A stretch of 64,000 nt of DNA. Source: Eledone cirrhosa (lineage: Eukaryota; Mollusca; Cephalopoda; Octopoda; Eledonidae). This document shows, piece after piece, positions 63,353 to 64,000 of the stretch; positions within the stretch are counted from its first letter, which is position 1; every line of letters begins with the position of its first letter. The DNA lies in NCBI GenBank assembly GCA_964016885.1, contig OZ024745.1, positions 49,077,542 through 49,141,541 on the forward strand, written 5' to 3'. The position numbers were made by a program, and so were the translations under genes. The notes beneath the pieces were generated by a model that worked only from the letters and a program-made list of their open reading frames with translations, did no database searches and was not told the DNA's origin.

Positions 63353-64000
63353 CTGTCAAAGAAGTAATTTGAGGTTGAAAATATATATGATATATATATT
63401 TAAGGTTGAAAATATATACAATATATGTATTAAGGAGATGAATAAATGCAATTTTTGAAAATAATTCCATCACTTCTGTATTAATTCCATCAACTTCTGA
63501 TTACTATCTCTCTCTCTCTCTCAGACACACGCACACTCTCTTTCAGACACGCACACACACACACTCTCAGACTTTCACATATATGGTACCCGTAACTCCA
63601 GAGGAGTTGTTGGGGTGCTATATTGACATACAGTGTTTCTAGGGCATTTTTAAAACCTGGTAGAGCCCATCTCCCTCCAGGCCTATATATACACACACAC
63701 ACACAAACACACACACATATATATATATGATATGTTTATGTCTAATAAACATATAATCCTCATTATGACTGTTTAAAGTTGTGATCATGTCATACCTATT
63801 TCAGTATCCAAGTGAGAATGCCAGACAGTAGCGTTTCAGGATTTTTGATAAAATCCTGAAAAAATCCGGTCTTCCATATAAAAATCTTAACCTCCTCACA
63901 AAAATTCTGAAACACTAGCGCATGGCATTCTCACCTGGCTACTGAAATAGCTATGACATGATCACAATTTTAAATAGTCATAACGAGGCTTATATATGTT
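63353..64000 (-). other. Permease intron at the right edge
   Basis: TA-rich start, CT and CA microsatellites (63506-63567, 63691-63725) and a fold-back at 63757-63990. No upstream permease exon is inside the window. Confidence 0.65.
63757..63990. mobile_element. Fold-back element (~234 bp)
   Basis: The left arm 63757-63845 and right arm 63904-63990 are inverted copies. GTGATCATGTCATACCTATT faces AATAGCTATGACATGATCAC, and GAGAATGCC faces GGCATTCTC. Loop of about 60 nt with its own partial symmetry (CAGGATTTTTGATAAAATCCTG). Confidence 0.88.

Overview
This is animal (metazoan) nuclear DNA, most likely from a coleoid cephalopod and probably an octopus. Short phase-consistent exons sit in large AT-rich introns packed with tRNA-derived SINEs, LINE fragments, MITEs, fold-back elements and microsatellites of the kind seen in octopus genomes. 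No species name can be proven from the sequence alone. There are two protein-coding genes, arranged tail to tail, and both are incomplete at their 5' ends because the window cuts them. Gene 1 (+ strand, 167-40003) is a TRPA1-type cation channel read here in 24 exons. The exon lengths sum to 3354 nt, exactly 1118 codons including the stop, and every splice phase agrees. The 1117 visible residues hold 16 ankyrin repeats, a pre-S1 linker, six membrane segments with a GEIE pore motif, a TRP-helix-like segment after S6 and a C-terminal coiled coil. Gene 2 (- strand, 63352 down to 54259) is an amino-acid/auxin permease (Aa_trans, SLC32/36/38-like) read in 5 exons. It gives 327 residues plus stop, and the N-terminal part lies beyond the right edge. 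Layout: 1-25199 holds the ankyrin exons and S1-S5 with many SINEs. 25200-28802 is an intron with a 21 x 112-bp satellite. 28803-30231 holds a 30-nt mini-exon and the pore/S6 exon. 30232-37824 is an intron filled by a ~6.3-kb array of 47/44-bp units and a 7 x 49-bp array. 37825-40003 holds the C-terminal exons. 40004-54258 is the convergent intergenic region plus 3' UTRs, with two large fold-backs just after TRPA1 and a pile-up of five SINEs. 54259-63352 is the permease, whose introns hold MITEs and a ~470-bp fold-back. 63353-64000 is non-coding. The two genes have no obvious functional link. The most interesting structure is in the repeats. A tRNA-headed SINE and a LINE share the same 3' end (tail of GATGAT), and an internal ~50-bp subunit of that shared end appears to have seeded all three minisatellite arrays in the TRPA1 introns. 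Many inverted repeats lie inside the transcribed regions and could give double-stranded RNA, which matters in animals known for heavy A-to-I editing.
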